NCBI RefSeq assembly: GCF_000369525.1
Contig: NZ_KB850071.1
Location: forward strand, 257,032 to 321,031
Reading direction: 5' to 3'
From: Acinetobacter higginsii
GTDB taxonomy: Bacteria; Pseudomonadota; Gammaproteobacteria; Pseudomonadales; Moraxellaceae
Length of the DNA stretch: 64,000 nt
In this document: positions 45,303 through 54,731 of the stretch, piece after piece
How positions within the stretch are numbered: position 1 is the stretch's first letter
How the letters are laid out: every line of letters begins with the position of its first letter
Notes under the pieces: model-generated
What the model was told of the DNA's origin: nothing
Database searches by the model: none
The model's input: only the letters and a program-made list of their open reading frames with translations
Program-made: the position numbers and the translations under genes

Positions 45303-46562
45303 CTAAGCTGGAATTTCTTTTTGATTCGCGGCTACAGGACTATTGCCAATCTGCCACACGTACGGCAAAGGCGCTTGATTGACTTCCCAATCTCCAATCA
45401 CTTTCTGTTTATAGACCAATGGGTTGTGTGATGCAACCACACGAGCATTGCGCCAAAAACGGTCCAACTGCTTGTCAGTGCTACTGGCCGATGCGCCCAA
45501 GGCATTAAACAGCTCGGTGCTCAGATTCAAGACCAACTCCGCAATCACCACCTGCCCCTGTGCCGATACTAATTCAGCACGTTCATTGGCCTCCAACTCA
45601 GCCTGTTCATCATTCTGAAAATGTTGTAAATACGCAGCATCCAAAGCTTCAGCAGTAGTTAATGCAATACTTTGCGCCGCATAAGCTTCTGCAGACGCTT
45701 TGCCAATCACTTGCAGGATTTGTGCATCTTCACGTACCAAACTGGCATTGCCATGACTATAAATCCGCGTCCGCTGACGCACTTCCTGCTTAAAGGTCTC
45801 CACTGCACTGTGTGCAATCCCCGCCAAAGTCGCGAGATGTACCACCTGATAAAATGCAGTTTGATATTTAAATCGGTTTTCAAACACCAAAATGTGATCT
45901 CGGGCAATTTCTACATTGTTTAAGGTCAAGGTTCCGCTGCCCGTGGTTTTTTGCCCAAAGCCATCCCAATCATCCACAATATCAATGCCTTCTGCTTGCG
46001 TAGACACCGCAGCAATCACATGCTGATTGGTGGTTTCATCCAAAGCAAAAAGATCAATCCAGTCTGCGAAAATCGTGCCTGTGGAATAATACTTCTGACC
46101 ATTAATACGGAGTTTGCCATCTTGCGTTACCTTGACACGAGTCGCCACATCTCCGATTTCAACTTTACCAATTTCTGTCCACGCATTCCCCACAATCTCA
46201 CCACGGACAAAGCGTTCAAACCAGAGTGTCTGTGCTTCAGTTTTTTGTGCATTTAAACGGTCTTCGACAAAGGCAAAATGCCCCCGTAAGGCCTGAACCA
46301 CATTGGAATCTGCTTGAGCAAGTTCAATTAATAACTGAAACAGCTGCTTTTGCGAAACCCCATCACCACCAAAAGCCACAGGCACGCGTACCGCGCCAAA
46401 GCCAGCCTGTTTTAACCATTGAATCGGTTCATAGGGCAAAGTTCGGTTTTTTTCCCGTGCTAAAGCACCTTCCGCAATTCGTTCGAAAATAGGACGGAAC
46501 TTGCCCGCCACCTGTTCATAATGTGCACCCAAGGAGAGATTTTGATTACTTTGACTGGTCAT
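45303..46562 (-). CDS. Acyl-CoA-dehydrogenase-fold flavoenzyme (SfnB/DszC-like), copy 2
   Basis: 419 aa with the acyl-CoA dehydrogenase fold used by FMN-dependent desulfurisation enzymes (DszC, SfnB, SfnC). Landmarks are GAVRVPVAFGGDGVSQKQLFQ near the N-terminus, GNAWTEIGK, GQKYYSTGTIFADW and the C-terminal RFWRNARVVASHNP, a motif of this DszC-like branch. It probably oxidises a sulfur compound with reduced flavin. It lies 12 bases after its paralogue and is co-transcribed with it. Confidence 0.85.
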   Translation of the reverse strand: MTSQSNQNLSLGAHYEQVAGKFRPIFERIAEGALAREKNRTLPYEPIQWLKQAGFGAVRVPVAFGGDGVSQKQLFQLLIELAQADSNVVQALRGHFAFVEDRLNAQKTEAQTLWFERFVRGEIVGNAWTEIGKVEIGDVATRVKVTQDGKLRINGQKYYSTGTIFADWIDLFALDETTNQHVIAAVSTQAEGIDIVDDWDGFGQKTTGSGTLTLNNVEIARDHILVFENRFKYQTAFYQVVHLATLAGIAHSAVETFKQEVRQRTRIYSHGNASLVREDAQILQVIGKASAEAYAAQSIALTTAEALDAAYLQHFQNDEQAELEANERAELVSAQGQVVIAELVLNLSTELFNALGASASSTDKQLDRFWRNARVVASHNPLVYKQKVIGDWEVNQAPLPYVWQIGNSPVAANQKEIPA

Positions 46563-46574
46563 AATAGCGTCCTC

Positions 46575-47825
46575 TTAGCTCCACGCATGACGTGGCAGTG
46601 CCACACCATTCAAATAATAATTACCCACCAGATTGTATTTCCAACGTACCGGATCATGCAGGGTATGCGTGCGTGCATTGCGCCAGTGCCGATCCAGATT
46701 CAACTCAGATAAGGTGGAACGGGTACCGGATAACTCAAATAATTTATTGGCTGCCAAGAGTGCGATTTCCGTAGTCAACACTTTCGATTCAGCCGTGAGT
46801 AAAGTTGCTTCTGTTACGGTATCTTCGGTTGGATTGGCCAAAGCACGATCAATCGCCTCACCTGCCAAAGCTAAAACTGCCTCTGCGGCACGCAATTTAA
46901 TTTTTAGCTCACCAATATTGCTAATGGTATAAGGATCTTCACTGGCGTGTTCCACACCTGAATCAATCCACGGACGGGCATGCTCACGCACATAGCGGAT
47001 GGTTTCCTCAATCGCCCCACGCGCAATCCCGGCATCGACAGCGGACTGAATAATTTGCGAAATTGCACCTGCTGCTGTTGGACGTTCAAAAGCCTGATGG
47101 ATCGGTACCACATATTTTAAATCGACTCGAACATGATCCAGCTGCACGCTACCACTGGCCGTAGTGCGCTGACCAAAACTGCTCCAGTCATTCACAATGG
47201 TCAAACCTGGTGTATGTTGTGGTACCAGTGCTGCAAATACTTTGCCATCGTCACTGACTGCAACCACAGGAATCCAATGTGCCAATAAAGCACCTGTGGC
47301 AAAGAATTTCTGACCACTAATCAGCGCATAATCCTCTTTAAATTCAATTTTAGTAGTCAAATCCGCGACGGTTTTCGAGTTTTTTTCAGAGAATGCATTG
47401 CCTAAACGCTTGCCTTGCAGCACTTGTTCGAAGAAGAACTGTTGCTGTTCCAATGACGCATCCAAACGGATATGTTCTAAAAAGGCCCAATGATTTTGTG
47501 CAATCTGCCCTAAAGATGAATCTGCACTGGAAATAATAGTCACCACCTCAGCAAGGGTTTTATAACTCACCCCTGCCCCCCCGAACTGTTTCGGAATATT
47601 GATCCCCCACAGACCAGAGGCAGAATATTGTTGAATTTCCTGTAAGGGCAGCTTGCGCTCATGGTCACGCTTTGCCGCATCTTTGGCAAAAGCAGCCGCT
47701 ATGCGATGTGCCACAGCGATGGCTTCTTGATCTGAAGCAATCACATGTGCTGGCGTATTATTCAAGTAAAAATCTTGCGGAATACTCTGTGCATCTTCCA
47801 ATTTTATTTCTATTTTTGAGGTCAT
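46575..47825 (-). CDS. Acyl-CoA-dehydrogenase-fold flavoenzyme (SfnB/DszC-like), copy 1
   Basis: 416 aa, clear paralogue of the gene downstream: same landmarks (GINIPKQFGGAGVSYKTLAEVV, GNAFSEKNSK, GQKFFATGALLAHW, DRHWRNARTHTLHDP). It is the first gene of the pair and divergent from the DszA-like monooxygenase gene at 48178. The set looks like a sulfur-source scavenging module for organosulfur compounds, expressed under sulfate limitation in relatives. Substrates are not assignable. Confidence 0.86.
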   Translation of the reverse strand: MTSKIEIKLEDAQSIPQDFYLNNTPAHVIASDQEAIAVAHRIAAAFAKDAAKRDHERKLPLQEIQQYSASGLWGINIPKQFGGAGVSYKTLAEVVTIISSADSSLGQIAQNHWAFLEHIRLDASLEQQQFFFEQVLQGKRLGNAFSEKNSKTVADLTTKIEFKEDYALISGQKFFATGALLAHWIPVVAVSDDGKVFAALVPQHTPGLTIVNDWSSFGQRTTASGSVQLDHVRVDLKYVVPIHQAFERPTAAGAISQIIQSAVDAGIARGAIEETIRYVREHARPWIDSGVEHASEDPYTISNIGELKIKLRAAEAVLALAGEAIDRALANPTEDTVTEATLLTAESKVLTTEIALLAANKLFELSGTRSTLSELNLDRHWRNARTHTLHDPVRWKYNLVGNYYLNGVALPRHAWS

Positions 47826-48177
47826 TATAAATACTCATCTTGCAGTTATAAAAAATAAACTAGCACTATTTTTATTGCATATTTATAAGTTAAATTTAGA
47901 ACCTAATCTTTTTATTTAAAATAAACCCAGACCATTACTTATTTATTTAAAAAACAATTTAAAATCAAAAAGAAACAATCCTCTAAGCCTGACTTAGGCA
48001 CCAACAAATTTCTCTCATTTAAAGAATAAAGTTTTGAATTTAATAAAAAATAATTTTTCAAACTACAATCCAAAATCACGTTAAATAGATTCATGATAAA
48101 CATTTATTTTTTTATGATTAATCAATTCAATCTTTTTTAATTAAGATCAATAAAAATCTTTAATTTAGTAAAGAGCA
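47826..48177. other. 352-bp AT-rich divergent region of sulfur cluster
   Basis: Very AT-rich. A 13-bp near-palindrome GCCTGACTTAGGC lies at 47987-47999 and could be a regulator site. I looked for sigma-54 -24/-12 elements on both strands, as seen with sfn genes, and found none convincing. Confidence 0.5.
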
Positions 48178-49578
48178 ATGAGCAAGCAAATTAGATTTAA
48201 TGCCTTTGAAATGAACTGTATTGCGCATCAATCGCCTGGGTTGTGGCGTCATCCACTAGATCGCTCGACTGAATATAAAGACCTCGAATATTGGACCGAT
48301 TTGGCCAAGATCTTAGAGCGTGGCAAGTTTGATGGGGTTTTTATTGCCGATGTTTTAGGCATTTATGATGTTTACCATCAATCAGCACAACATGCGCTCA
48401 CAGGTGCCGTGCAAGTTCCCGTCAATGATCCTTTGCAAATCGTACCTGCTATGGCAGCAGTTACTAAACACCTAGGCTTCGGTCTGACGACTTCAATTTC
48501 GTTTGAACACCCTTATCCCTTTGCACGGCGCATGAGTACCTTAGATCATCTGACCAAAGGTCGCATTGGTTGGAACATCGTCACCTCATACTTGGAAAGT
48601 GGCTCAAAAAATTTAGGTCTTAAAACCCAAGTCAGTCATGATCAACGTTATGACATCGCTGATGAATATTTAGAAGTTCTCTATAAACTTTGGGAAGGTT
48701 CTTGGGAACAAGATGCTGTGCTGCGTGATAAAGAAAAAGGTATTTTTGCGGATCATCGCAAAGTTCATCCGATCAATCATCAAGGTCAATATTTTAGCGT
48801 TCCCGGCATTCATATTTGCGAACCATCACCGCAACGTACCCCTGTGCTCTATCAAGCAGGTGCATCCAGTCGTGGGCAATTATTTGCCAGCCAAAATGCT
48901 GAATGTGTGTTTATTTCAGCGCCCACCAAAGCAGCCGTGAAAAAACTGGTACAAGGCATTCGTTCCAACCTAGTTGAACAAGGCAAAGATCCTCATTCGA
49001 TTTTGATCTATACCATGCTGTCGATCGTAGTGGATGAAACCGATGCAAAAGCCCAAGCAAAATTCAAAGAATATCAAAATTACGCCAGCTATCATGGCGG
49101 CTTAACCTTGGCATCAGGTTGGTCAGGGGTCGACTTCTCGCAATTCCATGCAGAAGACAAAGTTGAATATATTCATACCGATGCGATTCAATCGATGTTG
49201 GATTCTTATGTAAAAGCCGATCCGAATGGAATCTGGACCATTGAAGAGATTGCCAAATTTATTAGTATTGGTGGCAATGGCCCAGTACTGGTGGGCTCAG
49301 CTGCCACTGTGGCTGATCAACTACAGGCATGGACGGAAGAAACCGATATTGACGGATTTAACTTGGCCTATATTTTGGCGCATCAAAGCTTTGAAGATGT
49401 GGTGGAATATCTGGTGCCAGAACTACAGCAACGTGGCGTGTATGCAACGGAATATGCCGAAGGAACGTTGCGAGAGAAACTGTTTGGGCAAGGTCCATTG
49501 CTGACAGAACAGCATCGAGGGGCAAGCTATCGCTATCATGCAACAGCGAAAACCAATAACAATAAAGAACTCGCTTAG
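48178..49578 (+). CDS. NtaA/SnaA/DszA-family FMN-dependent monooxygenase
   Basis: 466 aa luciferase-like TIM-barrel protein. The opening is typical (FNAFEMNCIAHQSPGLWRHP), followed by KFDGVFIADVLG, GRIGWNIVTSYLES, and the conserved QAGASSRGQLFAS. These enzymes use FMNH2 and O2 to oxidise sulfones, nitrilotriacetate or related compounds. It lies divergent from two DszC-like genes, together forming a predicted organosulfur oxidation module. No flavin reductase gene is in the window. Confidence 0.9.
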   Translation: MSKQIRFNAFEMNCIAHQSPGLWRHPLDRSTEYKDLEYWTDLAKILERGKFDGVFIADVLGIYDVYHQSAQHALTGAVQVPVNDPLQIVPAMAAVTKHLGFGLTTSISFEHPYPFARRMSTLDHLTKGRIGWNIVTSYLESGSKNLGLKTQVSHDQRYDIADEYLEVLYKLWEGSWEQDAVLRDKEKGIFADHRKVHPINHQGQYFSVPGIHICEPSPQRTPVLYQAGASSRGQLFASQNAECVFISAPTKAAVKKLVQGIRSNLVEQGKDPHSILIYTMLSIVVDETDAKAQAKFKEYQNYASYHGGLTLASGWSGVDFSQFHAEDKVEYIHTDAIQSMLDSYVKADPNGIWTIEEIAKFISIGGNGPVLVGSAATVADQLQAWTEETDIDGFNLAYILAHQSFEDVVEYLVPELQQRGVYATEYAEGTLREKLFGQGPLLTEQHRGASYRYHATAKTNNNKELA

Positions 49579-49607
49579 GTTCACAACCCAGCGAGTTCTG
49601 GCCGAGC

Positions 49608-50003
49608 TTAGCCTTGATACATCGGCTTATTGTCATTTAAGGCGATCAAACCACGGATGGCGCGATAGACAATCCAAATCCATGCACCAAAAATCACCGC
49701 AAAGGCAAAAGTGGTTGCAGAAACCGCAACGCCTGCAAAGGCCGTGCCGTTATCACCGGTAAAGAACAGGAACGAGAACGGAATAAAGGCAATAATATTC
49801 CAAGCCAAATACCACCAGAAAGTGCGGATTTGCCAAGTAAAGTGGCTTTCAAAAATTGAGCCTTGGACATCACTACGTTTTACATAGTTGATGATCAAAG
49901 CAATGATTGCCAATAGACCACCAGTAAAAATCGCAATGATATAAAGCACATACAGCACCAAAGTCAAAGTACGATTTGGATCTTGATCAACGGAATAATT
50001 CAT
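49608..50003 (-). CDS. DUF4870-like small membrane protein
   Basis: 131 aa with four hydrophobic helices and the family-like pattern of an N-terminal YVLYIIAIFTGGLLAIIALI followed by HFTWQIRTFWWYLAW and a C-terminal short polar tail. GGAGA ribosome site. Family function unknown. It is 33 bases after the CSD/DUF1294 gene on the same strand. Confidence 0.8.
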   Translation of the reverse strand: MNYSVDQDPNRTLTLVLYVLYIIAIFTGGLLAIIALIINYVKRSDVQGSIFESHFTWQIRTFWWYLAWNIIAFIPFSFLFFTGDNGTAFAGVAVSATTFAFAVIFGAWIWIVYRAIRGLIALNDNKPMYQG

Positions 50004-50036
50004 TTTTATTTAATCTCCAGAAACAAACTCGCTCAA

Positions 50037-50654
50037 TCAATAAAACACATTGAGCGGAGAAATTAACCAACATATCAATAGTATATGGAAGACTATGGTA
50101 CAGAAATAAATCTTACGAAACGGTTGTTTTTGTGTTTTATGTCTCAGTTTTTGCTGAGCAAGCCAACCACCGCACCATCCCCCCAAAGAATCCACGATAT
50201 GCAAAGTCTGCTCTGGAATACGTCGATTGCCCAACTGAGCGGCTTCTTTGTCTTGCGCATACAGCCAATAACTCAATACATTCATCAAGCTGACAAATAA
50301 TAAGGTATATGGCGGCAGCAATTTACTAAAGCTTGCGATCAGCATAAAGACAATATAAATCACGATACCAATCTGCATCGCAGACCAGCGTTTCGACGGT
50401 TGAGGCTGACTCGGACGAGCACGATGTTCAATCACTTGCGATGCTTTTAAATACGTCGCCTGCTGAGCGCGATAACGACCGCGCTCATCCAGAATCACCA
50501 CATACTCCAAGGCACAACCGACCAAGGGTCGCGGCCCTGTGCGAGCAAAGTCTTTGATATGGATAAAGACACGATCTTTTGCTGTGTCATTGGGTTGGAT
50601 AAAGCCATAGCCTTTATCATCAAACCACTCAACTAAACGACCTTGATCTCGCAT
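50037..50654 (-). CDS. Cold-shock domain fused to DUF1294 membrane domain
   Basis: 205 aa. The N-terminal ~65 residues are a cold-shock domain (GRLVEWFDDKGYGFIQPNDTA with RNP1-like KGYGFI), and the C-terminal half holds three to four TM helices with the DUF1294 pattern WLYAQDKEAAQLGNRRIPE and SLGGWCGGWLAQ. The fusion is a known but functionally uncharacterised architecture, potentially tethering nucleic acid to the membrane. GGGAA site. It starts 9 bases after thrB ends. Confidence 0.88.
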   Translation of the reverse strand: MRDQGRLVEWFDDKGYGFIQPNDTAKDRVFIHIKDFARTGPRPLVGCALEYVVILDERGRYRAQQATYLKASQVIEHRARPSQPQPSKRWSAMQIGIVIYIVFMLIASFSKLLPPYTLLFVSLMNVLSYWLYAQDKEAAQLGNRRIPEQTLHIVDSLGGWCGGWLAQQKLRHKTQKQPFRKIYFCTIVFHILLICWLISPLNVFY

Positions 50655-50663
50655 GTCTATTCC

Positions 50664-51614
50664 CTAAGCTGTGATTCGTTGTAAACGGTCTTGTAACATC
50701 ATGCGCATTTCCAGCGGATCTTTTTGCAAAATATCATCGCCAGTACGCCCTTGCTCGGCATTTTTCTGCGCCACTTGTAAGCGCATACTCCAGAAACGGC
50801 ACGCCGCCATTGCCAAGAAGATATTTAAACAGGCCAGCTCATCAACGGTCAGCTGACGAATGCTTTGATAAGCTGCAAGAAAGGCATTGGCCTTGGCTGG
50901 ATCTAAATGCGCTTGTGGATAGGCAGTACAGAAATCATTGATACTAATCGCAATATCAAATAACCATTCATCTTGATTCAATTCATAAAAATCAAGAATA
51001 CCCTGTAGTTGATCGCCTTCAAACAAGGTGTTATCTCTGAATAAATCAGAATGAATAAAGCCCGTAGGACGGTCTGGATGCTGTTGCGTGACCTGTGCAA
51101 ATTGCTGAAAAACCTGAGCCAACAATGCCTGATCTTGCGCATTCATTTGTGGCTTAAGTTGCTCAGCGACATCTGACCAATATTGATGATTACGATTAAA
51201 ATCACGTTCTAAAGGAAAGCCTTGTAAGGCCAAATGCAATTTTGCCTGTGCTTGTGCAATCGCCTGAATTTGGATAATACTGGCATCTTCTGGATGCTCA
51301 CCCATCAAGCGTGGCGCAATTTGTGCAGGTTTATCTGCAATAGTATGAATGGCCTGACCACTGTGCTTTAAAGGCACTGCCACAGGTACACCTGCCTCAC
51401 CCAAACAATCCAGTACAGGTACCAATTCACCTGCACCTTCAGCATCTAATTCTTCAAAAACCGTTAAAACATAGTGTTTCTGTGATTGATCCACCAAAAA
51501 ATAATTGGTGTTTTGAATACCGCCTTGGATTGGAATCAGGTCAATCACCGCTAAACCATAAGGCTCAGCAAAGGCTTGAACTTCTTCTAAACTCAACGGG
51601 GTATAAACCGACAT
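50664..51614 (-). CDS. thrB: Homoserine kinase ThrB (APH/choline-kinase fold)
   Basis: 316 aa from ATG 51614 (MSVYTPLSLEEVQAF), matching the pseudomonad-type ThrB rather than the GHMP enzyme of E. coli. The catalytic loop is FIHSDLFRDNTLF (HxDxxxxN) and the Mg site is in LDFYELNQDEW. It phosphorylates homoserine in threonine synthesis. It is divergent from hisF across ~100 bp. Confidence 0.94.
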   Translation of the reverse strand: MSVYTPLSLEEVQAFAEPYGLAVIDLIPIQGGIQNTNYFLVDQSQKHYVLTVFEELDAEGAGELVPVLDCLGEAGVPVAVPLKHSGQAIHTIADKPAQIAPRLMGEHPEDASIIQIQAIAQAQAKLHLALQGFPLERDFNRNHQYWSDVAEQLKPQMNAQDQALLAQVFQQFAQVTQQHPDRPTGFIHSDLFRDNTLFEGDQLQGILDFYELNQDEWLFDIAISINDFCTAYPQAHLDPAKANAFLAAYQSIRQLTVDELACLNIFLAMAACRFWSMRLQVAQKNAEQGRTGDDILQKDPLEMRMMLQDRLQRITA

Positions 51615-51715
51615 GGAAAACCTGCAAAAAATAGCTGTGAAGTTTGATAGAATACCTGTTCCCTCCATGAAGGTGTAGCACCCCTTTCTTTATTGGCGAT
51701 TTTTTGGAAAATTTT

Positions 51716-52474
51716 ATGCTCGCAAAACGTATTATCCCTTGCTTAGATGTTGATAATGGTCGAGTCGTCAAAGGCGTTCAATTCCTTGATATTCGTGACG
51801 CAGGTGACCCTGTTGAAGTCGCCCGTCGTTATAACGAACAAGGCGCCGATGAAATTACCTTTTTAGATATTACTGCTACCCATCATGGACGCGACACCAC
51901 TTACCGTACCGTAGAACGCATGGCAGAAAGCGTTTTTGTACCATTAACTGTGGGTGGTGGTGTCCGTAAAGTTGAAGATATCCGTTTATTGTTGAATGCA
52001 GGTGCCGATAAAGTCAGTATCAACTCGGCTGCCGTGTTTACTCCTGAGTTTGTCCAAGAAGCTTCTCAACGCTTTGGTGCACAATGTATCGTGGTTGCGA
52101 TTGATGCGAAAAAAACCGGCGAGAACAAGTGGGAAATTTTTACCCACGGCGGTCGTAAACCAACAGGCATCGATGCGATTGAATGGGCGGTGAAAATGGC
52201 CGACTTCGGTGCAGGCGAACTGCTGATTACCAGTATGGATGCCGATGGTACTAAAGCAGGTTATGACATTGCCTTAATGCGTCAGATCAATGATCGCGTC
52301 AATATCCCGACCATCGCTTCGGGTGGTGTAGGCAACTTACAGCATTTGGCCGATGGCATCTTAAAAGGCGGTGCAGATGCAGTACTTGCTGCTTCTATTT
52401 TCCACTTTGGTCAACACACCATTCCAGAAGCAAAACAATATCTTGCTGAACAAGGCATTGAGATGCGTCTTTAA
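51716..52474 (+). CDS. hisF: Imidazole glycerol phosphate synthase cyclase HisF
   Basis: 252-aa TIM barrel. Catalytic Asp in [16 protein letters not shown] and the second Asp in [13 protein letters not shown]. It uses ammonia from HisH to make IGP and AICAR. ATG 51716 has a GGA-type site; a TTG 12 bases earlier is unlikely. It lies about 10 kb past hisA, with unrelated genes between. Confidence 0.96.
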   Translation: MLAKRIIPCLDVDNGRVVKGVQFLDIRDAGDPVEVARRYNEQGADEITFLDITATHHGRDTTYRTVERMAESVFVPLTVGGGVRKVEDIRLLLNAGADKVSINSAAVFTPEFVQEASQRFGAQCIVVAIDAKKTGENKWEIFTHGGRKPTGIDAIEWAVKMADFGAGELLITSMDADGTKAGYDIALMRQINDRVNIPTIASGGVGNLQHLADGILKGGADAVLAASIFHFGQHTIPEAKQYLAEQGIEMRL

Positions 52475-52487
52475 TTAGATGAGCCAT

Positions 52488-52516
52488 AAAAAACCTCTCA
52501 AGCGAGAGGTTTTTTT
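52488..52516 (+). terminator. Terminator of hisF
   Basis: Twelve-bp stem AAAAAACCTCTC / GAGAGGTTTTTT with AAGC loop and T-tract. Confidence 0.9.
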
Positions 52517-52540
52517 ATTTAAAAATAGCTGTATACAGAT

Positions 52541-52567
52541 AAAAAAATACCTTGCTGAGCAAGGTAT
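52541..52567 (-). terminator. Minus-strand terminator after the hydroxylase gene
   Basis: Ten-bp stem ATACCTTGCT / AGCAAGGTAT with a minimal loop and a T-tract only on the minus strand. It lies over 200 bases beyond the hydroxylase stop, implying a long 3' UTR or another short minus-strand transcript. Confidence 0.75.
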
Positions 52568-52697
52568 GGAAACTGCGTTATACAACGCTAGAGGGTAAGC
52601 ACAATATCATCATTTTGAACAAATTCTGAGCATTTAAAATGCTTGAGCTAAATTAGCGAGAAAATGCACAAAGATATTGACATTAAAAACCAATTTT

Positions 52698-52746
52698 ATT
52701 GACAATTCACGACATCCCCCTATTTTTGTCGTCATGATTTGTCAAT
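52698..52746. repeat. Imperfect inverted repeat with AraC-site-like motif
   Basis: ATTGACAATTCACGACA (52698-52714) and, inverted, a copy at 52727-52746 reading ATTGACAAATCATGACGACA. The same motif, ATTGACAAAACACGACA, occurs at 53514-53530 in the hydroxylase/AraC gap. Confidence 0.6.
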
Positions 52747-52779
52747 AAAAGCCTGCTCAGCCCACTAGATCAATCCAAT

Positions 52780-53433
52780 TTAAGCCACCGATTCTTGCGA
52801 TTGTTTTTGCGGTGGCTCAGCAACAGGTGCTTCCACCAATTTTGGTTTTTGCTCGACCCATTTTGCAGGAAAAACGGATTCAATCGCTTGCGTCAATGCT
52901 TTAGACAAGGCTGCAGGTAAAGGAAGACCCAATGGATTGGCCTCTTTTAAATCCGCAGAAGACACCACACGGGTCCCCATCACATAATCAAACCATGGAC
53001 GCGTCACACACCAGTTGGCATCTTGGTTTGAATTCATATGATGATCATAATGCCAAGGAATGGTTCGTTTTGCCCAATCTGGTTCTAAGTGTGCACGACG
53101 ATGCACATAATAATAGTTGCCTGCACTATACAGTGCTGCCAAAGACATGCCTTTTGAAATGGGATAAAACGCCACACTGGCAACGCCTGCCACCACTGCC
53201 AATGACATGATTTCATTACGGGTACGCCAATGCTCCACACCCTCAACATAGCAATCATCCGAAAACTGCTGTTTACGTACTTCACGATGATGCGCCCAGT
53301 GCGATTCCATGCTTTTCGGCACAGGGCTATAACGTGGCTGCCCTGGGCGATGTACCCCATGCAAAATGTATTTATGTGCAAACCATTCAAAGGCATTTGC
53401 AACAGCCAAACCTGCGATAAAACCCTTAATCAT
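52780..53433 (-). CDS. Fatty-acid-hydroxylase/sterol-desaturase family protein
   Basis: 217 aa from ATG 53433 (GGAGA site; a TTG at 53445 is in the same frame but less likely). The di-iron His boxes are visible in order: HKYILHG, HWAHHRE, HRRAHLE, HYDHHMN. There are two to three TM segments. Such enzymes hydroxylate or desaturate membrane lipids. The C-terminal ~40 residues are a polar Pro/Glu/Gln tail outside the catalytic core. The divergent AraC gene is the probable regulator. Confidence 0.87.
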   Translation of the reverse strand: MIKGFIAGLAVANAFEWFAHKYILHGVHRPGQPRYSPVPKSMESHWAHHREVRKQQFSDDCYVEGVEHWRTRNEIMSLAVVAGVASVAFYPISKGMSLAALYSAGNYYYVHRRAHLEPDWAKRTIPWHYDHHMNSNQDANWCVTRPWFDYVMGTRVVSSADLKEANPLGLPLPAALSKALTQAIESVFPAKWVEQKPKLVEAPVAEPPQKQSQESVA

Positions 53434-53491
53434 GGTTTTCTCCAAATGTTTCCTTATTTTTATTCAAGATATAAATTTTTGTAGGCGAAGT

Positions 53492-53530
53492 ATTGACGAT
53501 GCGATATATTTATATTGACAAAACACGACA
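53492..53530. promoter_or_regulatory. Tandem ATTGAC motifs between hydroxylase and AraC genes
   Basis: ATTGACGATG at 53492 and ATTGACAAAACACGACA at 53514, 22 bp apart (two helical turns), in the same orientation. Direct repeats at about 21-22 bp are typical of AraC-family binding sites. Confidence 0.55.
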
Positions 53531-53548
53531 AGATAAGAGGTAGACAGG

Positions 53549-54556
53549 ATGTCTCAACTCAAGAACTATACAGGCTCTGTTTTTGGTGGTTTGGGGCATT
53601 TATTAAAAGCATATTGCGAAGCAGAGAACATCCATATTCCTGAACAATTACAACAGGTTCAAAACCTAGAGCGTTTTGATTATGTGATTTGGCGGGATCT
53701 ACTAGAAGATCTAAATCGACTACATCCAAAGAGTGGTCTAGGCTTGGAAATCGCAGCCTATGTACAACCCAAACACTTGGGCATCATTGCCTATCTGGCG
53801 CTGTCCTGTGAAAACCTAGGTGAAGCTTTGGCACGCTATCATGATTTTCATCGCCTGATTTATGATGGTAGCCCTTTGGTGGTTGAATTTAATCACCCTT
53901 ATGCATCGATTCGTTGGGAAGCCCCTGAACCACATCCGACCCAGTTGACCGATGAAATCGCGATTGCCTTGATGGTGCAGTTCCTTAAACTGTTTATGTC
54001 GGGTGACACGATTCATCTGCATGAAGTGCATTTCGTCAATACTGCACCAAAAAACATCAGCATTTATGAGCAGTATTTCCACTGTAAAGTGCGTTTTGAA
54101 CAGCCCAAAACACAATTATTATTGCCAGTGAGCGAAGCTTTTAAGCCACTCAAAACAGGTGATCACACCTTACAACAACTGTTGTTACAGCAAGCCCAAG
54201 CCTTGCTGGATAAATTGCCCAATTCAACCCAATTGGATCAGCGGCTACAACATGCCATTTTGACTGGGCTACAAAAGAACCAATATCAAATCGATTTTAT
54301 CGCCGAAAAACTGGGTCTGTCGGTGCGCCAATTACAGCGTCATTTACAACAACAAGACACCACCTTTCAGGAACGGGTACAGCAGGTCCGCTTTATGCTG
54401 GCGACCGAATATTTAAAAGACCCTCATCTGAGTTTACAAGAAATTGCGCTACTGCTCTGTTATTCTGAACAAAGTGCTTTTCAACGTGCTTTTAAGATTT
54501 GGACGGGGCAAACCCCGCAACAGTGGCGAAACAACAACACAATTTACAATTCGTAA
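53549..54556 (+). CDS. AraC-family regulator (OruR/ArgR-like, long N-domain)
   Basis: 335 aa with the N-terminal Arabinose_bd-type domain (residues ~20-205) and the C-terminal AraC DNA-binding domain (~235-330, with IDFIAEKLGLSVRQLQRHLQ and LCYSEQSAFQRAFKIWTGQTPQQW). AGAGG site. It is divergent from the hydroxylase gene and likely controls it through the ATTGACA sites. The effector is unknown; lipid-derived is a guess. Confidence 0.9.
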   Translation: MSQLKNYTGSVFGGLGHLLKAYCEAENIHIPEQLQQVQNLERFDYVIWRDLLEDLNRLHPKSGLGLEIAAYVQPKHLGIIAYLALSCENLGEALARYHDFHRLIYDGSPLVVEFNHPYASIRWEAPEPHPTQLTDEIAIALMVQFLKLFMSGDTIHLHEVHFVNTAPKNISIYEQYFHCKVRFEQPKTQLLLPVSEAFKPLKTGDHTLQQLLLQQAQALLDKLPNSTQLDQRLQHAILTGLQKNQYQIDFIAEKLGLSVRQLQRHLQQQDTTFQERVQQVRFMLATEYLKDPHLSLQEIALLLCYSEQSAFQRAFKIWTGQTPQQWRNNNTIYNS

Positions 54557-54731
54557 TAAAAACACTCATGAACTAACGGTTTCGCAACTGATCGATTTTT
54601 TTGCCCGTTTTATATAAGAGCCTATATACCTATGTGAATTAGTTCACAATTTTTTCACGCAGGTTAAACATATCCATAATAAATTTTGGATGCTTGCTTT
54701 TTTATTTTTTATAACTGATGTGGTGATAACA

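Larger units (their letters stand above)
52475..52779. other. 305-bp region between hisF and the hydroxylase gene
   Basis: Holds the hisF terminator (52488), a minus-strand hairpin terminator (52547) and an inverted repeat (52698-52746) that shares a motif with the AraC promoter region at 53514. No ORF supported. Confidence 0.55.

Noticed and set aside
47826..48177. Possible sigma-54 promoters for the sulfur genes
   Set aside because: No TGGC-N8-TTGC-like pair at -24/-12 on either strand.
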